Source of the DNA: Mariannaea sp. PMI_226 | Taxonomy: Eukaryota > Ascomycota > Sordariomycetes > Hypocreales > Nectriaceae | DNA length: 64,000 nt | Reading direction: 5' to 3' | NCBI GenBank assembly: GCA_024336345.1 | Contig: JANFOG010000014.1 | Coordinates: 496,001 to 560,000 of the forward strand | Shown here: positions 36,377-47,210 of the stretch, one piece after another | How positions within the stretch are numbered: the first letter of the stretch is position 1 | Layout: each line of letters opens with the position of its first letter | Notes under the pieces: generated by a model | Database searches by the model: none | Seen by the model: only the letters and a program-made list of their open reading frames with translations | Told to the model about the DNA's origin: nothing | Translations under genes and position numbers: made by a program

Positions 36377-38792
36377 ATGGATCTAGACGAATTTTCCGAT
36401 GATGGCCTTGACGACCTCCCCGACAACGCCCTCCAGGCTCTCGAGAACAATGCTATCCAGCTTACCCAAGCTCCGAATAAATCGACCCAGCAACCTGGCT
36501 TAACCCAGTCAGAAGCAGTCTGGATAGAAGACGACGATCTTGATACCACGGAAGTGATAAACAATGATGGAGAGCCAATAGGTAGACCTGTAGTCGATCA
36601 TACACTGCAGCTATCCCAACACACCCACCAAAACCAATATCAAGAATCTCGGCGACCGTTACCTCCTCCGAATCCGCGATGGAATCCTGCGATTGATCCC
36701 TCTAAGAGAGGTAGAGCTGTGCAGCCGCCATCTCAGGGCCCCTATCAAATGACAGTAAATCAGCCATTATACACGTCTCAGCAGTTCCAAACATCGTCCA
36801 ACTTCCAGCGAACTCAAGCAAGCCAGTTTGTTCGCCCACCAATACCTCAAAACCAATTCACTCCCTCTCAAGGTCATTCTCGGCCCGGTGACGCTCTTTC
36901 TGCTCTTCAGCAAAGAGTTCGGGCTCTTGAGAGTGAACTAAATATTGCTCGCGGGGAGGCCTCGATCATTCGGAACAATGCAACCAAGGCACAGCAGCAG
37001 CATGATGCTGAGGTAGTTCGCTTGAAGAAACTCAACGCTGAGCAACTAAACAAACAGGAACGAATTACAGAAGCTGCCCTTGCTTCTGAACAAAGCGCTC
37101 ACACTGAGCTACAGTTTCTCCAGAGAGACCTGAGAGAAGTTAATGACCGAGCTCGCAGAAAAGATGGTTCAGTAAGCGCGACAGCCAATGTGACGACTCC
37201 CAAGAAGACAGCCAAGACATGGCGTGTCGCTGATGGGTTCGATGAAATGGATATCGTTTTGAGTCCTAGCAAAGGTCAAGGTAGGAACAAGAACGCAGCT
37301 TCAGTGGCCACCCACGTAGGCGAGCGGACACCGAGCAAGGGCAAGCGGAAACGGCCAGCTGTAGACAGTCCAATCATGGCATTAGAAACGCATATTGGTG
37401 ATATGGACTTGGATAAGTCAACTGAGCCTGTTACTACAGCTCCACCGCCAACAGTCATGGTGCCTGCATCAGCTCTCCCTTTTGAGGTATACATCCCGAT
37501 TTCTCGATTATCTCTCTCTAGCCCTAACACCCTTTTCCCATCAGTTTTTGAAGTTGGTCCTTGACCACACCTTGTTCCTTGGGCACTCTCCAACTTTTGA
37601 GGTCCTATCTCGATTCGCATTCCCTTCAGAACCTACTACTTCTCTAGCTGCATACATCTTCAAAAGGCTTCCCATCATTGGCGGTGATTCTCGTCATCCA
37701 GTTCAGCTACTTGTCGACTTTTCCCGCATTGTGGTGGATCTCTGGTCACGAAGCCTTGAAGAGCAGTACTGGGAGCCCATCAACTATCTTGTCGCTTTGG
37801 TCGCCTTCACATTCCAGCTGCAAGCTACAGAGGTCGCTCCATTACTCGTGGCCAATCTCAGCCCAGTTGCCCAAGCAACTATATGCAACCTTGCTGGATT
37901 GAAGCACCGCCTTTCGGAAGCTGACCAAAAGGAGAATGAGCAGTTCAAGGCTCTAGCGGAAAACATCAACATACCTGACATCCTGTCTCTCTTGCACATT
38001 ACTTCTCTTGCCTGTTCGACCTCCGTCTTGGAAACCGAGTCTGGGATTGAAACCAAAGCAGCCTACTTTTGGAGTCATATTTCGCTTGATACACCTTCAA
38101 TTCTCCTGACAGCCAAGCAGGATCTTTCAGACATAATCAGCACGCTAGATTTGCTGGCCACGTCATCGCTGCCCGGGTCAATCGGCCCCATCACCGATGA
38201 GAAGGATCCGCCTTTTGTTGCTCAACTAATTATTGATAAAGTGGTGATAAAACTTACAGAAAATCCCATTGCAACTATCACACCAAAGAATAAGCGCAAA
38301 TTACAACTTGCAGTCGTTCGAACACTGCTTGCTTTCGCCCGTTATCCATTTGGTGCGATCCAGTTGGCAATACATAACTCGACTCTGCCACGCCTCGTCA
38401 ACTATCTAAGTACATGCATCGACGAGCTGTACAATCAGTCAATTCCATCTAGCATCCTGCCCGAGCCCCCTAAGAGAGGTGGATTCCCAATTCCAATATC
38501 TGACGCTCCTACCGAGCTCTGTCATATCATTTCACAATGCGTCCTCCTAATCCACACTCTCGTAACGGGGCCGCATACGTCAAATTTGGCGAACATCAAC
38601 CAGAAGCTATCCACGTCTCACGGTGGAAGTCAACGATACTTGCTCGCCCTGGGGAGACTGACCTTTGCGGAGGAGGATCTTGTCATGGAATCGGGGATTA
38701 CAGAGGAGACGATTGAAGCCGCACACGAGCTCCTCGAGCTGGTGGTTACGCCAGATGAGGGCGAGATTGTCAGTGAGGCGTTTGGTGCATGA
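36377..38792 (+). CDS. uvsD: ATRIP/Rad26/Ddc2-type DNA damage checkpoint protein
   Basis: Two exons, 36377-37486 and 37545-38792, join in phase 0 into about 785 residues. ATRIP-type proteins bind RPA-coated single-stranded DNA and bring the ATR/Mec1/UVSB kinase to damaged DNA in the nucleus. The N-terminus is strongly acidic (DEFSDDGLDDLPDNALQALE), as in fungal members, and probably contacts RPA. A Gln/Pro-rich linker follows. Residues about 175-265 form a coiled coil with regular leucine and charged positions, expected to dimerise. A basic segment with KGQGRNKN and RTPSKGKRKRP lies near residues 300-325 and may be the nuclear signal. The C-terminal 410 residues are helical and match the alpha-helical repeat of fungal Rad26 proteins. 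The assignment rests on architecture and the N-terminal motif. Confidence 0.82.
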
Positions 38793-39894
38793 TCAAAAAT
38801 GGAATAGGACTTTTTTTTTTATTAGAAAACAAAATTGGGGGCTTTTTTGGAGTATCAAAATGCATGGCGTAGCGCTTCAATAGGTTGCTTTGTTCTTGAC
38901 TCTTGGAGTTGATTTCTCGACACCATTTTCACGAAACACTTGGGTTAGGTTTGGGAGGCGAAACAACATGTTCCAATTGGGTCTAGGACGATGATTAATA
39001 TAGACCGTAGTTGAACCTAATATCATTTTGACATCTAAGTCCCTGGAGTTTTCTGAATTTCTGATTCAATGCCACGGACCCTCAATTGCAGATCTATGTC
39101 TCCAAAGCAACGCGCGTTCTCTCGTCAAGCACTGCACGACATGCGGTGGTAATCTCTGCTCGCATGAGTGAATTGGATCTGACATGAACTACATAGGTAC
39201 CCATCATGCGATCTGACCGCTAGATATCTTGTAAGCCAAGTGTGGGAAAGGGTCTGAAACTACACTAAGACTCCTGGTGAGTACAATCTATGGAGTGAAG
39301 AAGAGCTCTTGTCAAGCAGCGACGCTAGACAGAAGTAAAACGAAAACAAGAAGAAACCTTGACGTGTGCATGAAAGGGTATTGGAAAGACAAAGCCGTCT
39401 CAAGCCTTGATATTTGAATCCAGGTCCAGATCGATGCTCAATGTTACATGTACCCCAAAGACTGCCACGCCATTTAGGTACGTACGGTAGGTATCCTAAT
39501 TATTATTATAGCTATCATTATTATTTTATTATTCATATTTTGAGGTACGAGTACGTCAAACACGCGACTGATCTCAGGTGGTTGCGTCAGCTTTTTTTCT
39601 GTGGTGGGTTTAGCGCATCCACTATTGATATCTATAATTAGGAAGGTTACGAATCGGTTCCTGCTTAATTTGACCACCCAAACTCCCTCTCTACTGACAG
39701 AGGGACTCCTTCTCAGTTTATGCATACACACACACAAATCGAATACTCTCAAAGCTCCAAACTTCGTCCCATTTGTTCTTCACTCTAAGACATCCTCAAT
39801 ATTTCCTTTTCAGAGAGGGGGAGGGCAGAGAAAGACACACACACACACGTGCCAGACCGCCTTGGCGAGACTTGGTGCTTGATGATAATTCACA
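38793..39894. other. Intergenic stretch before the Zn2Cys6 gene
   Basis: About 1.1 kb holding the 3' end of the checkpoint gene and the promoter of the zinc-cluster gene. A short AC repeat lies at about 39836-39848. No other gene is visible. Confidence 0.65.
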
Positions 39895-41178
39895 ATGCCC
39901 CCCCAGCGTCACCACACCTCAGCAAGTTTCGCTTACCATTATGACCACAATCTTGATGGTGTTCGTACCCGACGAGCACACAGGAAATCACGAGAAGGAT
40001 GTCTAGAATGCAAACGACGACATGTTAAGTGCGATGAGGGGAGACCATCATGTTTGCGGTGCTCAAAAACCAATCGCAGCTGCGCATACAAGGACGCTTC
40101 TGAACATCCAATGCACATGACCACAGCCGTCGGCTCTTTGATGGAGCAGACTCCTGGCTATGATGACGATGTCAGCGCCACGGATAAAGTCTCGCAAGAG
40201 CTACCGTCCGTCACCGCAGCCCTGAACAACTTTATGCTACACTTCAGTGCGGACGAAAATCCCCTACCTGTTTGCGGCTGGCCCTTGACACGAGAACATA
40301 TGGCTCTTCTCCGACATGCCGAAGAAAATTCTCTTCCATTTGACTCAAAAGATCCTGTCTTCAAGCCAGTGGTTCAGGCAGTAATCGAAGCCGCTTGGAC
40401 CGCACCTTACTTGATGGACCTGTTCCTCGCCTTGTCTGCTCTACACTTGGCCGAGCTGAACCCCTCGGTGGCAGATGCATGCCGGCAACAAGCAATACAG
40501 CTCCAAACCCGTGAGCTTATGCTTTTCAACGAAGCCAAGGAGGATATCCTACCAGACACCTGTCTTCCCATGTTTCTGTTCTCTTCGGTCGTCGGCACTA
40601 CTGTTCTATATGAAGTGCTGCGCAATCATCGCGATAATTTTACCGACTTTCTGGACCGCTTCGTTTTCTACTTGCGCTTACACAGTGGTGTAAGTGTCAT
40701 CACCCGTGACTCATGGTCAATGTTTCAAAAGCACAAAATGACATTTATACACCAATACTTACCTCGGCAAGACGTGGTGAAGAAACTGGTGGAGAAGGGC
40801 ACTGAGTGCAATCCTCTAGACGCCATGCTTGACGAAAGTGACCTCGGAATGTCGGCGGCAGAAGCCTGTCGAAGCACTGTTGAGATCCTTCGCTCCTCAT
40901 TCGCCATCTATCAGCACCTCTCAAGCGCAACCTGCTACCGATCTTCAGGGCCAATGGCATTTGCAGCCCGAATTAGCCCCTTGTTCGCAGACCTGGCTGA
41001 GCAACGTCAGCCGGAGGCACTGGTAATAATTGCCTACTACGCAGTATTGCTCCATTGGTGTCGAGATTCCTGGGTATTCAGAGATGCCGGCGAGTTTATG
41101 ATCAACGGTATTGTCAAATACTTGGGGACGTATTGGCAAAGGTGGCTAGTTTTTCCCAAATCTCTATTTCCGATTTGA
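39895..41178 (+). CDS. Zn2Cys6 transcription factor, sterol-uptake-regulator-like
   Basis: A single exon encodes 427 residues. The binuclear zinc cluster uses Cys36, Cys39, Cys46, Cys53, Cys56 and Cys63 with spacing 2-6-6-2-6, and the loop contains the usual basic residues KRRHVKCDEGRPSC. The linker is short. The remainder, from about residue 100, is helical and hydrophobic and resembles the C-terminal region of small fungal zinc-cluster proteins annotated as related to Upc2/sterol uptake control. It should be a nuclear DNA-binding regulator. Targets are unknown. Its only near neighbour is the convergent repetitive secreted-protein gene, so context does not show a regulated cluster. The tail ending PKSLFPI is compatible with the family, but a last small intron cannot be excluded. 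Confidence 0.85.
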   Translation: MPPQRHHTSASFAYHYDHNLDGVRTRRAHRKSREGCLECKRRHVKCDEGRPSCLRCSKTNRSCAYKDASEHPMHMTTAVGSLMEQTPGYDDDVSATDKVSQELPSVTAALNNFMLHFSADENPLPVCGWPLTREHMALLRHAEENSLPFDSKDPVFKPVVQAVIEAAWTAPYLMDLFLALSALHLAELNPSVADACRQQAIQLQTRELMLFNEAKEDILPDTCLPMFLFSSVVGTTVLYEVLRNHRDNFTDFLDRFVFYLRLHSGVSVITRDSWSMFQKHKMTFIHQYLPRQDVVKKLVEKGTECNPLDAMLDESDLGMSAAEACRSTVEILRSSFAIYQHLSSATCYRSSGPMAFAARISPLFADLAEQRQPEALVIIAYYAVLLHWCRDSWVFRDAGEFMINGIVKYLGTYWQRWLVFPKSLFPI

Positions 41179-41646
41179 ACACTCAGTGTAAGCATCCAAG
41201 GTGGGCTTGCCTACCAAAATATTTGCTGGAGTTCAAGGGGGAAACTGCCAAGTGAGGCCCCAAACACTCGCACGGTCGATCTCGAGAGGCGATTCCATGT
41301 AACGTTCAAAAACTTGTTAAGACATTGCGAGTATGACGAAAAATTGCTATTAACTACCTGTTCAAAACCAGCCACATTTGGGTCCAAAAAGAGGGTCCCA
41401 AATGATTTCATCTAAGCATCTAGAAGATCAACTTCTTATCGACTAAACTCCCTACAGCATTTAAAATATCATAACACGCCATACTTGTGGGCGGGACAGT
41501 TTTCCCGAGTTCCAAACAGTGCGCCTCTACCACGCCCGAATCCTTACTCGGACAGGAAACAAGCAGAAGGATCATGACGCTACTTGGCCTTGCGAGCGTG
41601 GTAATTTCCCAATCGCTACCGAGACTCTGACTTCTGAGCACGATCT
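41179..41646. other. Intergenic stretch between convergent genes
   Basis: This 468-base interval lies between the stops of the zinc-cluster gene and the repetitive secreted-protein gene. I see no gene in it. Confidence 0.7.
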
Positions 41647-44600
41647 TCAGCCTCGGTGACGTCCGCCTCCAAGAAGAGGGCTCAGGTCAATACCGTTGGA
41701 GGCAGGACCAATGCCGATGTTACCAATGCCAGGGATGTTGACATCGATACCCAAGCCTTGCTTGCCGAGCTGAGCCTTCGCACTGATACCCTTCTCACCG
41801 CCGGCCTTGGCAGCAATATCGATAAGCTTATCAGCTCCGCCAACCGAAGCGGCAGCATCAAGGAGCTTGTTCTTGTCAGCGCCGAGAGTAGCAGCGAGAT
41901 CGAGAAGCTTGTCAGGGCCACCGGCAGCAGCCGCAAGGTGGAGGAGGTTGTTCTTCCCATCGGCACCACTCTTGCCGCCAAGATCGCCAACCATATCCAG
42001 GAGCTTGTCAGGACCGCCAACCTTGGCAGCGAGCTTGAGAAGGTCGTTGTTAGGCTTAGCAGCGCCGCCATTGCCACCGTCGCCGCCCTTACCGCCATCC
42101 TTACCGCCGTCTTTGCCATCTTTACCACCGCCGCCGCTGCCCTTGGGACCGGGATTGCTATTGACCTTTGCCACGAGGTCGAGGAGAGCGCCGGGGCCAC
42201 CCACCTTGGCAGCAACGTCGACAAGATCATCTTTACCCTTACTGTTGCCGTGTGTGTTGAGCTCGAGGAGAGGTTCGTCCTTCTTGCCACCCTTACCACC
42301 CTTATCACCGTCGCCCTTGCCGCCATCGCCTTTGCCGCCGTCACCCTTACCACCGTCGCCCTTGCCGCCATCGCCCTTACCACCGTCACCTTTGCCGCCA
42401 TCGCCCTTACCACCATCACCCTTACCACCATCACCCTTGCCGCCCTTGCCGCCACCCTTACCTCCTCCAACTGAACCGTGGAGACCGAGGACTTCATCAC
42501 CATCTCCGTTCTTGATGGGAATATCGATACCGAGGAGAGGCTCCTTATCACCGTGGTTACCACCGTCACCACCATGGTTGCCGCCGTCTCCGCCGTGGTT
42601 ACCGCCATCGCCTCCGTGGTTACCGCCATCGCCTCCGTGGTTGCCTCCGTCTCCACCGTGGTTACCGCCATCGCCTCCGTGGTTACCGCCGTCTCCGCCG
42701 TGGTTGCCGCCATCGCCTCCGTGGTTACCGCCATCTCCTCCGTGATTGCCACCGTCTCCGCCGTGGTTACCGCCATCGCCTCCGTGGTTACCGCCGTCTC
42801 CGCCATGGTTGCCGCCATCGCCTCCGTGGTTACCGCCATCACCTCCGTGGTTGCCACCGTCTCCGCCGTGATTACCACCATCGCCTCCGTGGTTACCACC
42901 GTCACCGCCGTTATGACCGATCACTGGGAAAGGAGGGAACTTGGGGATGCCATCCGGAGCTGTCTGATAGAAGGGAGCCTTGGGGTTGGGGAGGGGATTA
43001 CCACCAACGATGGAATCAAAGAGAATTACACCCAGAGGACTCTTGAGGCTAAACTGACATGCTACTTCGCCACGTCCAATGGCGCAGATGACACGAATAG
43101 CGAGGAACTGACTGCCCTTGGAATCAAATGTACTTTCCTTCACGGCACGCTTGGCTGGGTTTCCGGCATTGGATACATCGGCGTTGGCAGGAGTGAAATC
43201 CCGGACAGCCTCGTCACCAACCCAGATATAAACCTCAGGTCCGCCGATGGGCACACTGAGCGTGTACTTGCCCTTGTCACAAGCAAAGACATAGCCCTGG
43301 TTATCAAGGGCACGCTGGACATTCGGAGATGAACCAAACTTCTTCTCTGCGTCATCGATCTCGGCCTTGTTGATAGCACTGACGATATTGGGCTTGCTTC
43401 CGTCACTGCCAGGAACAATGTAATAGACTGCGCTTCTGAGACCGATAGGCTGCTTGGGAGCTGGGCACTTGCCTCCATTGTTGTCGCCTCCTCCATTGTG
43501 GCCGCCGTTGTGTCCTCCGTTGTGACCTCCGTTGTGACCTCCATTGTGGCCGCCGTTGTGTCCTCCATTGTGTCCTCCGTTGTGACCTCCATTGTGGCCG
43601 CCGTTGTGGCCGCCGTTGTGGCCGCCGTTATGACCTCCGTTATGACCTCCGTTGTGTCCTCCATTGTGACCTCCATTGTGTCCACCGTTGTGTCCTCCAT
43701 TATGGCCGCCGTTGTGACCATCATGGTGGCCATCGTGGTGTCCGTCGTGGTGTCCGTCATGGTGACCATCATGGTGACCACCATGATGTCCGGGGTATCC
43801 TCCTTTGTGACCTCCGTGATGGTCATCATGTCCAGGGTATCCTCCCTTGTGGCCTCCGTGATGATGGTCATCATGTCCAGGGTATCCTCCCTTGTGGCCT
43901 CCGTGACCATGGGGATAAACCTCGTGTCCCTTCTGATAACTCTCGTGACCTCCCTTGTGATATCCATCGTGGGCGTACTCATCAGGGTTTACAACGACAA
44001 CTACGGACTCTCCTCCTCGCTTGGTAGGGGGGAGAGTCACTCGAGGATGAAGGGGCTTAGCACCATCCATGACAACGGTAGGGCTGTAATCATGACCACT
44101 ATCTCCGATGACTACGATGGGTGTAGCATGGGCAAGGGGCTCGCCGTTGCTGCGAGTGGGGATCAGAGTGTAAGATGGGGCATCGTAGTCGCCGCCGGGA
44201 AGAGTAACCGTGCTCAACTTATCCATCAATCCATGGGGACCGACAATAATGGTTGAGGGGCTGCCCGGGCAGGCGGGAGGTAGAGTTGCAAGCTCATGAA
44301 TAGACTCTTCGCCAGTGTAATAAACAGTGACGCAGTCCTTCTCGCCATAGTCGGGGAATGGGAGGCCGGTGGGTTCGCAGATCCAGACAGTTCCTTCGCA
44401 CACGTCGCAACCGTGGTCAGGGTGCTTAACCGAGATAGTAGCCACGGGGCCGTCAGCCTCAGTGGTGAGAGTAACATATGGTATGTTGGTTGTCTTGTAG
44501 ACGAAGACAGTTCCATGGCAGACATCACAGCCAGGGTGAATGGTCGATGTGACCTCGACCTCGTTGCATGTTGGCACCTCCAGAGTCACCCACTTCTGCT

Positions 44601-44889
44601 TGGTGACTGTCACCTCGTGAACTGGAGGAAGAGGCTTCACGCACTCGGTGGTCACAGCCGGAGGGGGGACGATGGCATGTGGATTGAAGAGTTTCTCGAA
44701 TGTTTCAGAACCGCAGGCAGTGGCACAAGCACCAAACTCAAGAAAGGTGGTGGTGGTCACCTCGACCGTGATAATGGCTGGCTCGTGATGCATGTAGGTG
44801 GCGAGAGCCGGGGCAGCGAGGAGCGAGCCCATGACTACGCCGGCCTTGGCCCAGGGGAGGCGGCCCCTGGCAGATCCGTGTCTGGCCAT
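41647..44889 (-). CDS. Large repetitive secreted protein with a GLEYA-like domain
   Basis: One open frame encodes 1080 residues. I start at the ATG at 44887-44889 (MARHGSARG); the frame upstream has no ATG. Residues up to about 34 form a signal sequence ending near PALAT. Then come a Val/Thr-rich part with two CDVC-G-T units (about residues 120 and 160), a Gly/His-rich part (about 320-470), and a globular part (about 483-626) with GKYTLSV, VYIWVGDEAVRDF and QFLAIRV that fits a GLEYA/PA14-like adhesin domain. Further on are about 17 GGDGGNH units, about 9 KGDGG units and four 22-26-residue leucine/alanine/glycine repeats (consensus LLDLAAKVGGPDK). No GPI signal is visible at the C-terminus (GGGRHRG). 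A cell-wall or matrix role is inferred; the His-rich part could bind metal ions. Confidence 0.8.
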   Translation of the reverse strand: MARHGSARGRLPWAKAGVVMGSLLAAPALATYMHHEPAIITVEVTTTTFLEFGACATACGSETFEKLFNPHAIVPPPAVTTECVKPLPPVHEVTVTKQKWVTLEVPTCNEVEVTSTIHPGCDVCHGTVFVYKTTNIPYVTLTTEADGPVATISVKHPDHGCDVCEGTVWICEPTGLPFPDYGEKDCVTVYYTGEESIHELATLPPACPGSPSTIIVGPHGLMDKLSTVTLPGGDYDAPSYTLIPTRSNGEPLAHATPIVVIGDSGHDYSPTVVMDGAKPLHPRVTLPPTKRGGESVVVVVNPDEYAHDGYHKGGHESYQKGHEVYPHGHGGHKGGYPGHDDHHHGGHKGGYPGHDDHHGGHKGGYPGHHGGHHDGHHDGHHDGHHDGHHDGHNGGHNGGHNGGHNGGHNGGHNGGHNGGHNGGHNGGHNGGHNGGHNGGHNGGHNGGHNGGHNGGHNGGHNGGHNGGGDNNGGKCPAPKQPIGLRSAVYYIVPGSDGSKPNIVSAINKAEIDDAEKKFGSSPNVQRALDNQGYVFACDKGKYTLSVPIGGPEVYIWVGDEAVRDFTPANADVSNAGNPAKRAVKESTFDSKGSQFLAIRVICAIGRGEVACQFSLKSPLGVILFDSIVGGNPLPNPKAPFYQTAPDGIPKFPPFPVIGHNGGDGGNHGGDGGNHGGDGGNHGGDGGNHGGDGGNHGGDGGNHGGDGGNHGGDGGNHGGDGGNHGGDGGNHGGDGGNHGGDGGNHGGDGGNHGGDGGNHGGDGGNHGGDGGNHGGDGGNHGDKEPLLGIDIPIKNGDGDEVLGLHGSVGGGKGGGKGGKGDGGKGDGGKGDGGKGDGGKGDGGKGDGGKGDGGKGDGGKGDGDKGGKGGKKDEPLLELNTHGNSKGKDDLVDVAAKVGGPGALLDLVAKVNSNPGPKGSGGGGKDGKDGGKDGGKGGDGGNGGAAKPNNDLLKLAAKVGGPDKLLDMVGDLGGKSGADGKNNLLHLAAAAGGPDKLLDLAATLGADKNKLLDAAASVGGADKLIDIAAKAGGEKGISAKAQLGKQGLGIDVNIPGIGNIGIGPASNGIDLSPLLGGGRHRG
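41750..42230 (-). repeat. Four degenerate copies of an LLDLAAKVGGPDK-type protein repeat
   Basis: The coding sequence repeats a 22-26-residue unit with pattern (N/D)-(D/N/K)-L-L/V-x-(L/V/A)-A-A-x-(V/A)-G-G-x-x-x-L-(L/I)-D, at the C-terminal side of the GLEYA-like protein. Copies are diverged, so this is an old amplification, unlike the neighbouring near-identical minisatellites. Confidence 0.75.
42301..42445 (-). repeat. 15-base coding minisatellite (KGDGG, about 9 copies)
   Basis: Tandem 15-base units encode KGDGG with a few synonymous differences between copies. Length variation between strains is likely. Confidence 0.85.
42552..42912 (-). repeat. 21-base coding minisatellite (GGDGGNH, about 17 copies)
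   Basis: Tandem 21-base units encode GGDGGNH. Differences between copies are nearly all third-position changes, so the protein repeat is kept while the DNA drifts. Confidence 0.9.
43489..43713 (-). repeat. 12-base coding minisatellite (GGHN, about 18 copies)
   Basis: Tandem 12-base units encode GGHN. Just upstream in the protein, four to five GHHD units and three copies of a GGHKGGYPGHDDHH-type unit (plus-strand 43714 to about 43910) continue the Gly/His-rich character. Confidence 0.9.
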
Positions 44890-47210
44890 CGTCGTCAACT
44901 AGGTGACGGGTGACCGAAGAGACTGTTGGTTAGTAAGAATCCGGAAGAAAATGGGAGGTGAAGATCCCGTTGTCGTTGGTCCGGAGCCGAATGTCGATGT
45001 CGAGAGATAGAAACCTCTTTTGGATCGGCGACATTGCGAGTATGTTATATAGACACCGCCTCATCCATTCGAAGGCAAAAATTGACGTCCTGGGAGTAGA
45101 ATATCCTCATACCAGTCGAGAGCCTAGCCCAAGTAGCCAAGGGAGCGCGTTTCTTGACGCTATCTTGCCCTCTCCCCCGAAGCCGTAAACAAGCACGCAA
45201 CAAAAAAGGGCTTGACCATGCTAATGGCCCATAATGATTTCTTGTCTTGGGTGCTTGTAATTTTGACCCGCCATGTTGGGAATTTCTGGAGCATTGGGAT
45301 CGCCCACAGCCGAGCCTGAAGCTCAAAACTCGGTTACCAAGGTGAGACATTCCTTTGGAATGCCCTAACCCAGGAGGCAGGAGAACCGCCAGCAAGACCC
45401 TTATTATTGGTGCCGCATAGGTCTCTTACTTCTCTAGTTCCTCTATGGTTGTGTAATCTATTGAGCGCATTGGCTCCCAAGATGAAGATGAGGCCGAGTA
45501 CGGAGCAGTCAGTCATTGTCAGGGGATCCATCTGGAGGCCGGTGTGTCAATCTTCCAGCATGCCAACCCCCCTCTGGGTCGCAACTAAGGCCAATCTACG
45601 ACGATATGGATTCCTTGGCGCATATGGAGTCCAGCGCAGAAAGAGGGTTGTCTTTTTTTTTTTTTTAATTCTATGCATAGCGTGGCGTGCTAGTAGGTGT
45701 CAAATTCAGGTCCAGCTCAAGGAGACTTGATGTAGACGTCTATTTTCCCAACCTTGCCCTGTTTGGGAGTCGATGGTAATTATAGACGAGGTTTGGGGAA
45801 CGTTCGAGACTGTTCTTCAAAGTCTAGAGTCGAACAATAGCCTTTGCTTGTGTAGTTTGGTGCCGAGAAGTCAAACAGTAGGGTAAGAAGAGAATTTCGG
45901 TGGCACTCTGTTGAAAGACTCAGTCGGATATGAGCCCGTCCAAAACTCGCCAATTACCTTCTTTCCATTATGCTACTCTTCACTTTGCTACATTTCACTC
46001 GCAGCATTTTACCACATCACATCTTTTCTCTATGGCAGATCGTCTTCGATTCTCACTTGAAGTCAATTCCAGATCTATAAGATTTACCATCTTGATCTGC
46101 CAACAATCACGCAGTGATTAGCTGTCTATATTCCCTTCTCGTCATGATGTGGCAATTGCTTAACATGAAGGCATGGCTATCCTCTCCATACTTCCTGGTG
46201 GTCGTGGACAAGAAAAAAAGGGTCTTTGCCATATGGCTACAGTAACTCCTACATTCCTCAGCACATTGGCAGCCTCCTAGTATTTGGTTATTCGTGCCGT
46301 GACTTTCGGCTATCAACACCAAAAACAAATTATATACCGTACTCGAATGAAGAAGTCAAGCCTAAAGTACTCAAGGCTTTCGTGGTTTTTTACATGCCAA
46401 CAAAATGTCTTGGTCCCCTGTCTATCATCTAGGTGAGGAATGATCCGGAACACGGCCTATGGACAAAACAAGAGCTGGTGAAAGAAAAAAAAGAAAAGAA
46501 AAGAAAAATAAGTTTAAAAGTTACCACGCGCACGAATGTGCCGCGTCCCTCTTTCAGCAAAGATGGTCCTCTCTCCTGTCAATCATATTCCTCATTAGGT
46601 ATATAACAGCCCGTTCCTAACAGCCTCTCTTCCACATAGAAGAATCAATCTCCATAGTTGCCCGAGACATTCTCCTTGAGAAAGGGGGGAGGTTCACATT
46701 TTTCGGTCCTTTTACCGCTGTATCAAGCCCAATTACATTCTTTATTATAAATCGTCAGGCTTTTTTTCCCCTCTCGCGCACTGAAATTGCGCCCAGAAAA
46801 GCCCCTTGGGTCTCCATAACCCTGAGAGGAGGGGGGAACGGGATGGGAAGATATCGAATGGGTATTACTGTAGTTCTCTTTCTATCGTACACTTGCATTT
46901 TCGGACGTGTCATGTCCATTTCCATGTCTCCTCCTACATTATTCGCTTGCAATCTCATTCCAAATTCCAGACGGGAAAAAAACATCCCCCAACGACCTAC
47001 CAATCCCCTTCAATGTGCTCTCCGCCCTTTGGCGGACTCTCATGCAACCTCCTGAAGCTGCGTTCCTCACTCTGTTTACAATAACCCTGTTGACTGCATA
47101 GTGGACTTTCTCCTCCCTCTCCTTCGCTCTCTCTCTCCCCTCCCTTTTTGCCTTCTCATAGCTGTGTGTGGTACGTACTCATTGCAAAATTGAAGCCCAA
47201 CCTTCCCCCT
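44890..47210. other. Intergenic stretch upstream of the repetitive secreted-protein gene
   Basis: About 2.3 kb, presumably the promoter of the repetitive secreted-protein gene and the 3' side of the oxidoreductase gene. A T-run lies at about 45652-45666. A 70-codon plus-strand frame at 46843-47055 begins with a hydrophobic stretch but overlaps other open frames in pyrimidine-rich DNA, so I do not call it. Confidence 0.6.

Noticed and set aside
41656..43332. Several long open frames on both strands within the repetitive secreted-protein gene
   Set aside because: They are products of the repeat composition (GGN codons read as CCN on the other strand, or shifted frames of the same minisatellite). 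Only the frame with a signal peptide and GLEYA-like part makes sense.
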